From positions 1 to 45,587 of the forward strand of contig JAFNIQ010000010.1 in NCBI GenBank assembly GCA_017601395.1: 45,587 nt of DNA, in the 5' to 3' direction. Made by a program: the position numbers and the translations under genes. Shown piece by piece: positions 7,573 through 16,087 of the stretch. Numbering within the stretch: the first letter of the stretch is position 1; each line of letters begins with the position of its first letter. This stretch comes from Candidatus Brockarchaeota archaeon (lineage in GTDB: Archaea; Thermoproteota; EX4484-205; JAAOZP01). Below the pieces are notes generated by a model. That model had not been told where the DNA came from. It did not search any database and saw only the letters and a list, made by a program, of their open reading frames with translations.

Positions 7573-8667
7573 GTGGCAACCGAGAGCAGGAAGGCTGAGC
7601 ATATTCGAATAGCCTTGGAGAAGGATGTTTCCTCCAGGGTTTCCGCGGGGTTCGAGGATGTTGAGCTTATTCACAACGCTGTCTGCGAGATTGATGTGAG
7701 CGATGTAGAAACCAGTGTTACAGTCATGGGTAAGAGGCTTAGGCTGCCGCTTATAATAGAGGCTTTAACCGGGGGGACAAAGGAGGCTAAAAGAATAAAC
7801 ATGGGTCTGGCTGAGGTTGCTGAAGCCGAAGGAATAGGGATCGGTGTTGGAAGCGTCAGGGCTGCGATGGAGGATCCTAGTCTTGCAGACACTTATTCAG
7901 TAGTCAGGGAAAGGGCTCCGGGGACGCTGGTGATTTCGAACATAGGTGCCGCCCAAGTTGCTAAACACGGCTCAGAGTATGCTTTGAAAACAATGGAGAT
8001 CGTTGGGGCTGACGCGCTGGCCATACATTTCAACAAGCTTCAGGAGCTTGTTATGCCTGAGGGGGAAACTTGTTTCAAAGGAGTTGGTAACCATGTGGCT
8101 GAACTATCCGGGAGGCTGGGGGAGAGGCTTTGCCTCAAGGAGACTGGCGCCGGCTTCAGCGGGGAGGCTGCTAGGCTCGCAGAGTCCTGGGGCGTTAAAT
8201 GGGTTGACGTAGCCGGTGTCGGAGGGACAAGCTGGTACGCTGTAGAATACTATCGTTCAAGGAGAAGTGGGAGCAAGGCTTCTCTGCTGGGCAAGGCTTT
8301 TTGGGACTGGGGTGTTCCAACAGCCGTCAGCATTGTTGAATCAAAAATGTCAACGCGCAGCCTGAGAGTTATAGCGAGCGGAGGCGTTAGGACTGGTGTT
8401 GACGCTGCGAAAGCCATCGCCCTCGGGGCTAGCTGCACTGGTATGGCTATGCCGTTCCTGGTTTCCTTCTCGAAGGGCGGTGTTGAGGAGGCTAGGAGAC
8501 TGGTTAAATCATTTGAGCTTGCCTTAAGGTTCACAATGTTCCTTGCCGGCGCTAGGAGCATTGAGGAGCTCAGCTCAGCACCGCTTGTTGTAAGAGGTAG
8601 GACGGCTGAATGGCTTGAGCAGAGAGGACTGCTGGCGAGGCTTCTAAACGGGAGGAGAATCATATGA
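7573..8667 (+). CDS. fni: Type 2 isopentenyl-diphosphate delta-isomerase
   Basis: 364 residues. FMN- and NADPH-dependent isomerisation of IPP to DMAPP, a TIM-barrel enzyme. Diagnostic segments are EALTGGTKEAKRIN (about 57-70), GIGVGSVRAAMEDP, ISNIGAAQVAKHG, HFNKLQELVMPEGETCFKG (about 152-170), KETGAGFS, DVAGVGGTSW and SGGVRTGVDAAKAIALGA (about 270-287). The GTG start gives an N-terminus MATESRKAEHIRIAL of the expected form. It overlaps gltX by 4 nt, so the two are likely translated together. Confidence 0.95.
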   Translation: MATESRKAEHIRIALEKDVSSRVSAGFEDVELIHNAVCEIDVSDVETSVTVMGKRLRLPLIIEALTGGTKEAKRINMGLAEVAEAEGIGIGVGSVRAAMEDPSLADTYSVVRERAPGTLVISNIGAAQVAKHGSEYALKTMEIVGADALAIHFNKLQELVMPEGETCFKGVGNHVAELSGRLGERLCLKETGAGFSGEAARLAESWGVKWVDVAGVGGTSWYAVEYYRSRRSGSKASLLGKAFWDWGVPTAVSIVESKMSTRSLRVIASGGVRTGVDAAKAIALGASCTGMAMPFLVSFSKGGVEEARRLVKSFELALRFTMFLAGARSIEELSSAPLVVRGRTAEWLEQRGLLARLLNGRRII

Positions 8668-10388
8668 GCGAGGAGCTCGTCAGCCTGATAGAGAGGCTTG
8701 CGCTTGAGAACGCTTTGGCTTTCAAGGGTGTGGCTAGGGCTGAGGCGGTGCTTGGGAAACTGCTCGGCATGAACCCCAGTTTAAGAAGCAGCGTCAAGGA
8801 GCTTATTCCACTAATCCGGGAGGTGACTGAGAGGGTTAACAGGCTTACGCTTGAAGAGCAGGCCGAGCTAATTAAGAGGCTAGGGGTTGTTGAGAGAACG
8901 GGGAAGGTGTTGAAACAGGAGGTTCCTCCACTGCCTAGGGCAGAGGGCTTCTCTAAAGTTGTTTTAAGGTTCGCTCCGAATCCAGACGGGCCTCTTACGC
9001 TTGGCAACGCTAGGCCGGCTGTGCTCTGCAACTATTACGCCAAGATGATGAACGGTAAGCTTATTCTAAGGTTTGAAGACACGTCTCCCTCAGTCAAGCC
9101 TCCGTTGAAGGAGGCTTACAACTGGATTATTGAAGACCTGGAGTGGCTCGGCATCCATCCCGATGAGATACACTACCAGTCTGACAGGCTTCAAACATAC
9201 TACGAATATGCTGAAAAGTTTATTGAAAGAGGCCTCGCGTACGTCTGCCTCTGCAAACCCGAGGAATTCAGGATTTTCGAAAAGAAGGGTGAACCATGCC
9301 CGCATAGGGATCAGGATCCGAATTTAGGCTTAAGCCTCTGGGAGAAGATGTTGAACGGGAGCCTCAACCCGGGTGAGGCTGTTGTGAGAGTCAAGACCGA
9401 TATGAAGCATCCTAATCCTGCGGTGAGAGACTGGCCCGCGTTAAGGATAGATGTTGCAAAGCATCCTAGGGTCACGGGCTTCAGGGTCTGGCCGCTCTAC
9501 AACTGGTCCTGCGCCATCGACGATCATGAGATGAAGGTTTCCCACGTGATAAGGGGTAAGGAGCATTTGACGAACGAGGTCCGTCAATCATACGTCTTCA
9601 AATACTTGGACTCTCCACCCCCGCTTTCAGTCCACATAGGCAGGGTTAGGCTTGAGGGCAGTGTGTTGAGCAAATCCAGGATAATGAAGGGTCTGGCGGA
9701 GGGTGCTTACACCGGGCTGGACGATCCTAGACTCGGCACGCTTAAGGCTTTAAGGAGAAGAGGATTCAAGCCTGAGGTGGTGAGGAGGATTGTGCTTGAA
9801 ATGGGCTTGAACATAGCTGAGTCAACCGTTAAATGGGAGAATCTTTACGCGTACAACAGGGAGGCTGTAGACTGGGAGGCGGAGCGATACTACTTCGTGA
9901 AAAACCCGTTCACGATGGTTGTCAGAAACATTCCCCAGCAGGTTGAGGCGAGGCTTCTGAGACATCCGAGCAGGCCCGAGCTTGGATCCAGACTCATTGT
10001 TTTAAAACCTTCCAACGGGGAGGCTAGGCTGATTGTTTCATCGGAAGACGTTGAGAACCTGGCTCCGGGTTCAAGGCTTAGGCTAATGTCTCTTTTCAAC
10101 GTTGAGGTTGAAGCTCTTGACCTGCGTAATAAGAAAGTTAAAGCCTTTTTCAAGGGTCTGGAGGTTCCTGAGAAATCCTCTGGGGTGAAACTCATCCAGT
10201 GGGTTCTACCCGGTGACGCTGTTGAAACAAGAGTCATCATGCCTGACGCCAGCCTTACCGAGGGCTTGGGCGAGTCTCCTTTAACACAGCTTGACCCAGG
10301 CAGGGTTATTCAGCTGGTTCGATTCGGATTCTGCAGGGTGGAGGCAGTTTCGAAAAGCACTGTCAACCTGATTTTCTCCCATCCTTAG
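8664..10388 (+). CDS. gltX: Glutamyl-tRNA synthetase, archaeal type
   Basis: 574 residues, class I synthetase of the archaeal/eukaryotic GlxRS branch. About 100 N-terminal helical residues come first. The Rossmann domain carries the HIGH-equivalent region at about 97-110 as NPDGPLTLGNARPA, where the first His appears replaced by Thr. LRFEDTSPSVKPP follows. The KMSKS-like loop is GSVLSKSRI (about 332-340), and beta-barrel anticodon-binding domains occupy the C-terminal third. ATG 8664 overlaps fni. Confidence 0.94.
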   Translation: MSEELVSLIERLALENALAFKGVARAEAVLGKLLGMNPSLRSSVKELIPLIREVTERVNRLTLEEQAELIKRLGVVERTGKVLKQEVPPLPRAEGFSKVVLRFAPNPDGPLTLGNARPAVLCNYYAKMMNGKLILRFEDTSPSVKPPLKEAYNWIIEDLEWLGIHPDEIHYQSDRLQTYYEYAEKFIERGLAYVCLCKPEEFRIFEKKGEPCPHRDQDPNLGLSLWEKMLNGSLNPGEAVVRVKTDMKHPNPAVRDWPALRIDVAKHPRVTGFRVWPLYNWSCAIDDHEMKVSHVIRGKEHLTNEVRQSYVFKYLDSPPPLSVHIGRVRLEGSVLSKSRIMKGLAEGAYTGLDDPRLGTLKALRRRGFKPEVVRRIVLEMGLNIAESTVKWENLYAYNREAVDWEAERYYFVKNPFTMVVRNIPQQVEARLLRHPSRPELGSRLIVLKPSNGEARLIVSSEDVENLAPGSRLRLMSLFNVEVEALDLRNKKVKAFFKGLEVPEKSSGVKLIQWVLPGDAVETRVIMPDASLTEGLGESPLTQLDPGRVIQLVRFGFCRVEAVSKSTVNLIFSHP

Positions 10389-10407
10389 AAAGAGCTTCAA
10401 GTTTAAG

Positions 10408-10415
10408 TTTTTATA
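10408..10415 (+). promoter_or_regulatory. TATA box of the L7Ae operon
   Basis: TTTTTATA lies about 45 nt before the ATG of rpl7ae, so a short leader of roughly 20 nt is expected. Confidence 0.5.
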
Positions 10416-10458
10416 CCCCTCTGTCCCCGCTGTGGAAGGGTAGAGGTGCTTAACGGAA

Positions 10459-10851
10459 ATGGTTAAGGTTAAGACGGCGGACTACGAGCCGAGTAAAGAG
10501 CTTGTTGAGGAGGCTTTAGAACTGCTTAGGATCGCCTCTAAAACTGGTAAGGTTAAAAGAGGCACCAATGAAACCACGAAAGCCCTTGAAAGGGGGGTGG
10601 CTAAAATCGCGTACGTGGCTGACAACACTGACCCTGTCGAGGTCGTCCTCCACATACCTTTGCTGAGCAGGGATAGGAAAATCCCGTATATAGTTGTCCC
10701 AGATAAGAAGCAGCTCGGCGAGGCCGCTGGCCTCTCTAATGTTTCAGCCGCGGCCGTGGCGATAATAGACCCGGGTGATGCTGCTCCAATGCTTGAAAGC
10801 GTGGTTAAGAAGATAGAGTCTGAAAGGGCGAAGGCTGGGGGAAGCGGTTGA
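10459..10851 (+). CDS. rpl7ae: Ribosomal protein L7Ae
   Basis: 130 residues. Kink-turn-binding protein of the ribosome, of box C/D and H/ACA RNPs and of archaeal RNase P. The family core is [30 protein letters not shown] (about 32-60), then [18 protein letters not shown] (about 75-92) and the AAVAIID strand. It leads the conserved L7Ae-S28e-L24e set and overlaps rps28e by 4 nt. Confidence 0.97.
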   Translation: MVKVKTADYEPSKELVEEALELLRIASKTGKVKRGTNETTKALERGVAKIAYVADNTDPVEVVLHIPLLSRDRKIPYIVVPDKKQLGEAAGLSNVSAAAVAIIDPGDAAPMLESVVKKIESERAKAGGSG

Positions 10852-11054
10852 GCGAGGAAGCTACTCCGGCAGAGGTTGTCGAGCTGGTAGCTAGGTCAGG
10901 TGCTTCGGGCGAGGTTACTCAGGTTAGGGTCAGGATTCTCGCGGGCAGAGACAGGGGTAGGGTTATCCTTAGGAATGTGCGGGGCCCAGTTAGGGTTGGA
11001 GACATACTTATGCTTAGGGAGACTGAGAGGGAAGCTAGGAGATTCTCGGGGTGA
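10848..11054 (+). CDS. rps28e: 30S ribosomal protein S28e (eS28)
   Basis: 68 residues, small OB-fold protein near the mRNA exit. The family pattern [47 protein letters not shown], followed by the ETEREARR end, is complete. The start is TTG 10848. Its stop TGA is embedded in GGGGTGATGAG, which also supplies the ribosome site for rpl24e. Confidence 0.95.
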   Translation: MSEEATPAEVVELVARSGASGEVTQVRVRILAGRDRGRVILRNVRGPVRVGDILMLRETEREARRFSG

Positions 11055-11055
11055 T
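11050..11055 (+). promoter_or_regulatory. Ribosome binding site for rpl24e
   Basis: GGTGAT matches the anti-Shine-Dalgarno core at the 3' end of archaeal 16S rRNA. It ends 5 nt before ACG 11061, the start codon that homology predicts for L24e. Confidence 0.55.
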
Positions 11056-11060
11056 GAGTC

Positions 11061-11258
11061 ACGCCTACAGCCTTCAAGTGTAGCTTCTGCAGCAGGACGT
11101 TCCTGATCGGGGAGGGCGTTCTTTACGTTAAGAGGGACGGGAGCATACTTAGGTTCTGCAGCTCCAAGTGTCTCAGAAACTCTGTGAAGCTGGGCAGGAA
11201 TCCAAGGAAGGTTAAGTGGGTCGTTAGGAAGACGCGGCACGGAGGCTCGTCTCCATGA
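11061..11258 (+). CDS. rpl24e: 50S ribosomal protein L24e (eL24), non-standard start
   Basis: 65 residues if read from ACG 11061. The zinc ribbon is clear: KCSFC near the N-terminus and FCSSKC about 30 residues on, with VLYVKRDGSI between and KLGRNPRKVKW after, as in archaeal L24e. Upstream in frame is TGA (11055-11057), and no ATG, GTG or TTG lies between it and the first zinc Cys. Reading ACG as Met gives MPTAFKCSFC, which fits the family N-terminus (MPxxxKCSFC), and a strong GGTGAT site sits 5 nt before it. A sequence error is the other explanation. It overlaps adk by 4 nt. Confidence 0.88.
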   Translation, partial: TPTAFKCSFCSRTFLIGEGVLYVKRDGSILRFCSSKCLRNSVKLGRNPRKVKWVVRKTRHGGSSP

Positions 11259-11911
11259 GGATTGTAATCTTCGGCCCGCCCGGCTCAGGCAAGGGCACGT
11301 ATGCTTCAAGGCTTGCGCCGAGGCTCGGTGTGCCGCATATTTCAACCGGAGACATCTTGAGGGATGAGGTGAAGAGCGGATCTGAGCTAGGGAAAAGCAT
11401 ATCGAGCTATGTTTCAAGCGGGAAACTTGTTCCGGACGAGGTTGTTAACAGGGTTATGGAGAAAAGGCTTTCGCAGGAGGACTGTGGGAGGGGTTTTATT
11501 CTTGACGGTTATCCAAGGACACTTCAGCAGGCCTATTTCCTAGAAGGCGTTTCAAAAATAGACTTCGTGATAAACCTGAACGTTCCGGATGAAGTGATAG
11601 TTAGACGCTTGTCTTCGAGGCTTGTCTGCAGAAAATGCGGCGCAATATACAACAAGATCACGCTGCCGCCGAAGGTTGACGGTGTTTGCGACAAGTGTGG
11701 AGGCGGGCTCTACCAGAGGGATGATGATAAGCCTGAGGTCATAAGGGAGAGGATAAGGGTCTATAAGAATGAGGCTGCTCCACTGCTTGAACACTACCGG
11801 AAGGCTGGTGTGACCGTAATAGATTTCTTCTACGAGCCTGATGAGGCTGGCAGAGATGTTTCACCCGATACTGTCGTAGACAGGATCATTAAGGCTCTTA
11901 AAGGCTCCTAG
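11255..11911 (+). CDS. adk: Adenylate kinase, zinc-LID bacterial type
   Basis: 218 residues. AMP + ATP to 2 ADP. The P-loop is GPPGSGKGT (residues 7-15), the AMP-binding part is HISTGDILRDEV, and DGYPRTLQQA is at about 84-93. The long LID domain carries two CxxC pairs (CRKC near 126, CDKC near 149) and so probably binds zinc. This is the bacterial/eukaryotic-like adenylate kinase, not the trimeric archaeal AdkA form. In other archaea nucleoside diphosphate kinase often follows L24e; here adk takes that place. Confidence 0.93.
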   Translation: MRIVIFGPPGSGKGTYASRLAPRLGVPHISTGDILRDEVKSGSELGKSISSYVSSGKLVPDEVVNRVMEKRLSQEDCGRGFILDGYPRTLQQAYFLEGVSKIDFVINLNVPDEVIVRRLSSRLVCRKCGAIYNKITLPPKVDGVCDKCGGGLYQRDDDKPEVIRERIRVYKNEAAPLLEHYRKAGVTVIDFFYEPDEAGRDVSPDTVVDRIIKALKGS

Positions 11912-12059
11912 TGCTGTTTTCAACAGGCTTTGCCAATGCTTCGAACAACCATACCTGATATTTAAGACTAATAATGCGGTTTTTGACGGCATACCCGTGT
12001 TTTTCAAAACGGTTTTTTCCTACTTCGCTGAAACGGTAGATAGAGATTAATACTCCTGC

Positions 12060-13859
12060 GTGACAATGTCTCGAGGGTGCGGTAAGCAAATGGGTGTTAG
12101 GGAGCCTATTGTGGTTGTGCTAGGGCACGTTGACAGTGGAAAGACGTCTCTACTAGATAAGATACGAGGCACCTTCGTCGCAATGAGGGAGGCCGGCGGT
12201 ATCACTCAACACGTCGGGGCAAGCCTGATTCCGGCTGAGGTAATAGTTAGGGTTGCGAAAACGCTTAACATAAGGCTTGAGGAAAAGCTCAGGGTTCCAG
12301 GCATACTTTTCATCGATACGCCTGGACACGAGGCTTTCGTAAACCTTAGAAGGAGAGGAGGGTCCATCGCTGACTTCGCAATTCTCGTGATAGACCTGGT
12401 TAAGGGAGTTGAGCCTCAGACTGTAGAGTCCCTAGACATCCTTAGAGCTAGGAGAACCCCGTTTTTAATCGCGGCCAATAAGGTTGACCTTCTTCCGGGG
12501 TGGAGACCCCAAGGGGTTTTAAGCGTGCTTCAATCACTCTCCAAGCAGGATGATAGGGTTAAGCGTAGCCTAGACGAGCATCTCTACAGGATAATGGGGG
12601 ATCTTTCAACAATGGGCTTCAGGTCAGACAGGTTCGACAGGCTGACGGACTTCAGGAGGAATGTTGCCATAGTACCTGTTAGCGCGTTAACAGGGGAAGG
12701 AGTCTCAGAGCTTATAGCTGTCTTAATAGGTCTCGTCCAACAGTTTCTAATAAGCAGCCTCGAGTACACCGATGGTCCCGCGAGGGGCGTTGTGCTCGAG
12801 GTTGTTGAAGAGACAGGTATGGGTACTACTGTCAACGCCGTTATCTTCGACGGTGTGCTGAGAAGTAATGACACTATTGTGCTGATGGGGCTGAACAAGC
12901 CGATTGTCACCAGGGTTAGGGCCCTGCTCATGCCTAAGCCTCTCGACGAGATGAGGGATCCGAGGGATAGGTTTAACCAGGTCGATGAGGTCAGGCCTTC
13001 CGCGGGGGTTAAAATTGTCGCGCCAAACCTGGAAGATGCTCTCCCAGGCTCCCCGCTTACAGTTGCCTCCGGGAATATCGAGGAGGCTGTTGAAAAAATC
13101 AAGTCTGAAGTGGAGTCGATAAGGATTAAAAGCGGCGAGGAGGGTGTTGTTGTTAAAGCGGATACGCTCGGCTCTCTAGAGGCTATAGTGGGGGAGCTTG
13201 AGAAAAGAAGTGTTCCAGTCAGGCTTGGAGACCTGGGGCCTGTTTCAGAAAGGGACGTTATTGAAGCATCTATTTCCTCAAAGGACCCGACGCTCAGGGT
13301 TCTGCTAGCATTCAACGTTAGACTAATGCCTGAAGCTGTTGAGGAGGCTAGGAGGAGGAACGTCCCGGTTTTCCAGGGCAGAATCATCTACAGGCTGATC
13401 GAAGAGTTTTCAGAGTGGCGTAGGCGAGAGAAGCAGAGGGAGGCAAGCATGCAGCTTGAGCAACTTATTCTCCCGGGCAGGATTAGAGTCCTGCCGGCAT
13501 ATGTTTTTAGAAGGAGTAAGCCCGCTATAGTCGGTGTTAAGGTTGAGGCGGGTTGCATAAAGCCGGGTTACCCTTTAATCAACAGTGAAGGTGAGAAAAT
13601 AGGGGTGATTGAGCAGATTCAGAAAGAGGGTAAAAGTATTCCCAGGGCTGAGGCGGGGGAGGAGGTTGCAATCTCCATACCAGAGGGAATAGTGGGCAGG
13701 AACCTAAAGGAGGATGATGTTCTTCTCGTCGACGTGCCGAGTAACGATGCTTCCCTCATAAACAGGGTTTTCAAGGATCAGTTGGGGCCTCATTATCTTC
13801 AGGCTTTGGAGGAAGTAGCCAGGCTTAAGAAGAAGGAGAACCCGTTCTACGGTTTATAG
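12060..13859 (+). CDS. infB: Translation initiation factor IF-2 (aIF5B)
   Basis: 599 residues, archaeal/eukaryotic IF5B class, a GTPase that helps subunit joining. G1 GHVDSGKTSL (about residue 21), the switch region EAGGITQHVGAS, G3 FIDTPGHEAF and G4 ANKVDL are all present. Domains II to IV follow. No intein is seen. GTG 12060, ATG 12066 and ATG 12090 are all possible starts; the last gives MGVREPIVVVLGHVD, closest to the short archaeal N-terminus. The 148-nt gap before it contains an A/T-rich TTTAAGA stretch that may be the promoter. Confidence 0.95.
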   Translation: MTMSRGCGKQMGVREPIVVVLGHVDSGKTSLLDKIRGTFVAMREAGGITQHVGASLIPAEVIVRVAKTLNIRLEEKLRVPGILFIDTPGHEAFVNLRRRGGSIADFAILVIDLVKGVEPQTVESLDILRARRTPFLIAANKVDLLPGWRPQGVLSVLQSLSKQDDRVKRSLDEHLYRIMGDLSTMGFRSDRFDRLTDFRRNVAIVPVSALTGEGVSELIAVLIGLVQQFLISSLEYTDGPARGVVLEVVEETGMGTTVNAVIFDGVLRSNDTIVLMGLNKPIVTRVRALLMPKPLDEMRDPRDRFNQVDEVRPSAGVKIVAPNLEDALPGSPLTVASGNIEEAVEKIKSEVESIRIKSGEEGVVVKADTLGSLEAIVGELEKRSVPVRLGDLGPVSERDVIEASISSKDPTLRVLLAFNVRLMPEAVEEARRRNVPVFQGRIIYRLIEEFSEWRRREKQREASMQLEQLILPGRIRVLPAYVFRRSKPAIVGVKVEAGCIKPGYPLINSEGEKIGVIEQIQKEGKSIPRAEAGEEVAISIPEGIVGRNLKEDDVLLVDVPSNDASLINRVFKDQLGPHYLQALEEVARLKKKENPFYGL

Positions 13860-13961
13860 CTTAAAAACCCTAACAAGTTTATACTTAAACGTGTTTTTAA
13901 ACCTTGTAGGCCTACCGCCTTGGGTAATGTTTTAATACTGGTTTAACAAACATACTGCTGC

Positions 13962-14306
13962 ATGCCGCCTGAATTCAAGCTATGCATCTCCGACCCTAAG
14001 AGCGGTAAAACCGAGTCTGTTAAGCTGGAGGGGAGCAACGCTGTCCCCCTGCTCGGCTTAAAGATAGGGAGTATTGTAGACGGTTCTCTAGCCGGTAAGC
14101 CTGGGGTTAAGCTGATGATAACGGGGGGGTCGGATAGGTCCGGCATACCGATGGTCCCCTCTGTCCAAGGCGGTGTTAAAAAGGAGATCTGGGTTAAGAG
14201 GAAGACGGTCGTCGGCGAAACAAGGAGGAAAATGCTGGTTAGGGGAAACCAGATTTCCGAAGAGATCTACCAGATTAACATGAAGATAATCACAGGGGAC
14301 GCTTGA
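13962..14306 (+). CDS. rps6e: 30S ribosomal protein S6e (eS6)
   Basis: 114 residues, archaeal-length eS6 without the phosphorylated tail of eukaryotes. It begins EFKLCISDPKSGKTESVKLEG, has GLKIGSIVDGSLAG and the family motif GGSDRSGIPMVPSVQGG, and ends RRKMLVRGNQISEEIYQINMKI. An own promoter is likely in the 100-nt gap upstream (GTTTTAATAC about 30 nt before the ATG). Confidence 0.96.
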   Translation: MPPEFKLCISDPKSGKTESVKLEGSNAVPLLGLKIGSIVDGSLAGKPGVKLMITGGSDRSGIPMVPSVQGGVKKEIWVKRKTVVGETRRKMLVRGNQISEEIYQINMKIITGDA

Positions 14307-14360
14307 AAACCGAGGGTTATAAGCGTGCCAAGAACCCATATGGAGATTAGTCTTTAAAGA

Positions 14361-14369
14361 TTATAAATA
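14361..14369 (+). promoter_or_regulatory. TATA box of the eIF2-gamma operon
   Basis: TTATAAATA stands about 35 nt before the ATG at 14400 and is the best TATA match in the gap. Confidence 0.6.
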
Positions 14370-14399
14370 GGCCTGCGCCGTCTACACTGAGTTAGAAAT

Positions 14400-15695
14400 A
14401 TGTCGCAGCCAGCCGAGTCCGCGAGAATGACGGTCGTTCACGGTTCTGGTATAGAAATAGATAATTATAAACGTATTCAACCATGTCTAAATTTAGGAAC
14501 TCTGGGTCATGTGGATCATGGGAAGACCACTCTCGTCCAAGCCATTACCGGTGTCTGGACCGCTAAACACAGTGATGAGCTGAAAAGAGGTATAACGATA
14601 AAGCTTGGCTACGCTAACTTCAGCGTTTTCCAATGCCCGAAGTGTCCACCGCCATACAACTTCGTGACGACCCCAAGATGCTCATGCGGCTCCGAGGCTG
14701 TCTTCCAGAGGAAGATAAGCTTCGTGGACTCGCCTGGTCACGAGATACTAATGACAACCATGCTGAGCGGCGCAGCCGTAATGGATGCCGCGATACTGGT
14801 GATCGGCGCGGATGAGGTTTGCCCGCAACCCCAGACCTATGAGCATCTCCTGGCTGCTGAGATAATGGGCATTAAGAGGCTGATCGTAGTCCAGAATAAG
14901 ATCGACATAGTTTCAAGGGAGAGGGCGTTGAAAAACCTAGAGGAGATTAAGAGTTTTCTTTCTGAAACAAGGTTCGCCAACGCTACCATAATACCTATGT
15001 CCGCGCAGCACAAGGTTAACGTGGACGTTCTGCTCTACGTTATTCAGAAAGAGGTTCCGACACCGGTTTTCGACCTCGGTTCTCCGCCGAGGATGATCGT
15101 TATAAGGTCTTTCGACGTTAACAGGCCTGGCACTCCAGTCAGGGATATGCGCGGCGGAATACTGGGCGGCTCGATCATCAGGGGGGAGATAAGGGTTGGC
15201 GACGAGATTGAAATACTGCCCGGCCTCAGGCTTAAGAAGGATGATACTGTTGAAACCATACCACTTATTGCCGAGGTGGTTTCAGTGGGCTTCGACAACG
15301 TTTTTGTCGAAAGTGTTAGAAGCGGTGGCCTCGTAGGGATTGGAACAACCCTCGACCCTTCTCTAACTAAGAACGACATGCTGGTTGGAAACCTTGCCGG
15401 CAAGCCTGGCACGCTACCGCCTGTTACACGAAGCATTACTCTAGAGTACAGTATGTTTGAAAGAGTTGTAGGCGTTAGAGGCCTTGTGAAGGCGGAGCCC
15501 ATCCGGGTTGGGGAAGTTTTAAACATTAATGTTGGATCAGCTTTAACACAGGCCGTAGTGAAGGATGTGAAGGATAACAGGATCGCCCTGAGCCTTAAGA
15601 TGCCTGTTTGCGCCGAGAAGGGTCAGAGGGTTGCTGTAAGCAGGCTTGTAGAGAGGCGTTGGAGGCTTATTGGCCACGGTGTGCTTGTTGGTTGA
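14400..15695 (+). CDS. eif2g: Translation initiation factor 2 subunit gamma (aIF2-gamma)
   Basis: 431 residues. EF-Tu-like GTPase that carries initiator Met-tRNA to the small subunit. G1 GHVDHGKTTLVQAITG (about 38-53), switch 1 DELKRGITIKLGYA, a zinc knuckle (CPKC...CSC), G3 DSPGHE and G4 NKIDIV are visible. Two beta-barrel domains follow. It starts the conserved run aIF2-gamma, PIN protein, RpoE', Spt4, DUF359, and its TGA overlaps the ATG of the PIN gene by 1 nt. Confidence 0.97.
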   Translation: MSQPAESARMTVVHGSGIEIDNYKRIQPCLNLGTLGHVDHGKTTLVQAITGVWTAKHSDELKRGITIKLGYANFSVFQCPKCPPPYNFVTTPRCSCGSEAVFQRKISFVDSPGHEILMTTMLSGAAVMDAAILVIGADEVCPQPQTYEHLLAAEIMGIKRLIVVQNKIDIVSRERALKNLEEIKSFLSETRFANATIIPMSAQHKVNVDVLLYVIQKEVPTPVFDLGSPPRMIVIRSFDVNRPGTPVRDMRGGILGGSIIRGEIRVGDEIEILPGLRLKKDDTVETIPLIAEVVSVGFDNVFVESVRSGGLVGIGTTLDPSLTKNDMLVGNLAGKPGTLPPVTRSITLEYSMFERVVGVRGLVKAEPIRVGEVLNINVGSALTQAVVKDVKDNRIALSLKMPVCAEKGQRVAVSRLVERRWRLIGHGVLVG

Positions 15696-16081
15696 TGGTG
15701 CTTCTGGACTCCAGCGCCCTGCTGGCTCCCTTCGAAACCGGGGTTGATTTCGTAAACGGGATAACGGGTTTAACCCAAGGTAGGGTGCTGTTTCTAGTGC
15801 CTTTCGAAACGCTTGTGGAGCTTAGAAGGCTGAGCACGGATGGGCCTAAGGTTTCCAGTATGGCTAGGCTAGCCCTATCTGTTGCAAGGGGTTTCAGAAT
15901 CATGCTTCCAACCGGGATGGGTTGCGACGATGCGCTCGTCTACCTTGCAAAAACTTATAAAGCGGCTGTGGCAACAGGCGACAGAACTTTAAGCAGGAGG
16001 CTTAGGACCTTGGGTATACCTGTTTTCTATCCTTCCGGGGGGAGAAGGATAGTGGGGAAAGGATGGTTCGAAAAGGGGTGA
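15695..16081 (+). CDS. PIN domain protein (FCF1/VapC9-like)
   Basis: 128 residues from ATG 15695. PIN fold with acidic residues at the expected places: LLDSSALLAPFE (residues 3-14), ETLVELRRL (about 39), GCDDALVYLAK (about 82-92) and ATGDRTLSRRLRTLGIPVFYPSG (about 97-119). Proteins of this kind next to aIF2-gamma are conserved in archaea and resemble the Fcf1/Utp24 rRNA-processing nucleases; a role in rRNA or mRNA processing is inferred. The neighbours are the translation factor upstream and RNA polymerase subunits downstream, so it is not a toxin-antitoxin pair. Confidence 0.85.
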   Translation: MVLLDSSALLAPFETGVDFVNGITGLTQGRVLFLVPFETLVELRRLSTDGPKVSSMARLALSVARGFRIMLPTGMGCDDALVYLAKTYKAAVATGDRTLSRRLRTLGIPVFYPSGGRRIVGKGWFEKG

Positions 16082-16082
16082 T
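16077..16082 (+). promoter_or_regulatory. Ribosome binding site for rpoE'
   Basis: GGTGAT overlaps the stop codon of the PIN gene and ends 5 nt before TTA 16088. The element and the spacing are the same as before the ACG of rpl24e. Confidence 0.55.
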
Positions 16083-16087
16083 GAGGG

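Noticed and set aside
12584-13387. 267-codon reverse frame inside the IF2 gene
   Set aside because: It is Ser/Thr-rich antisense sequence opposite a strongly conserved gene.
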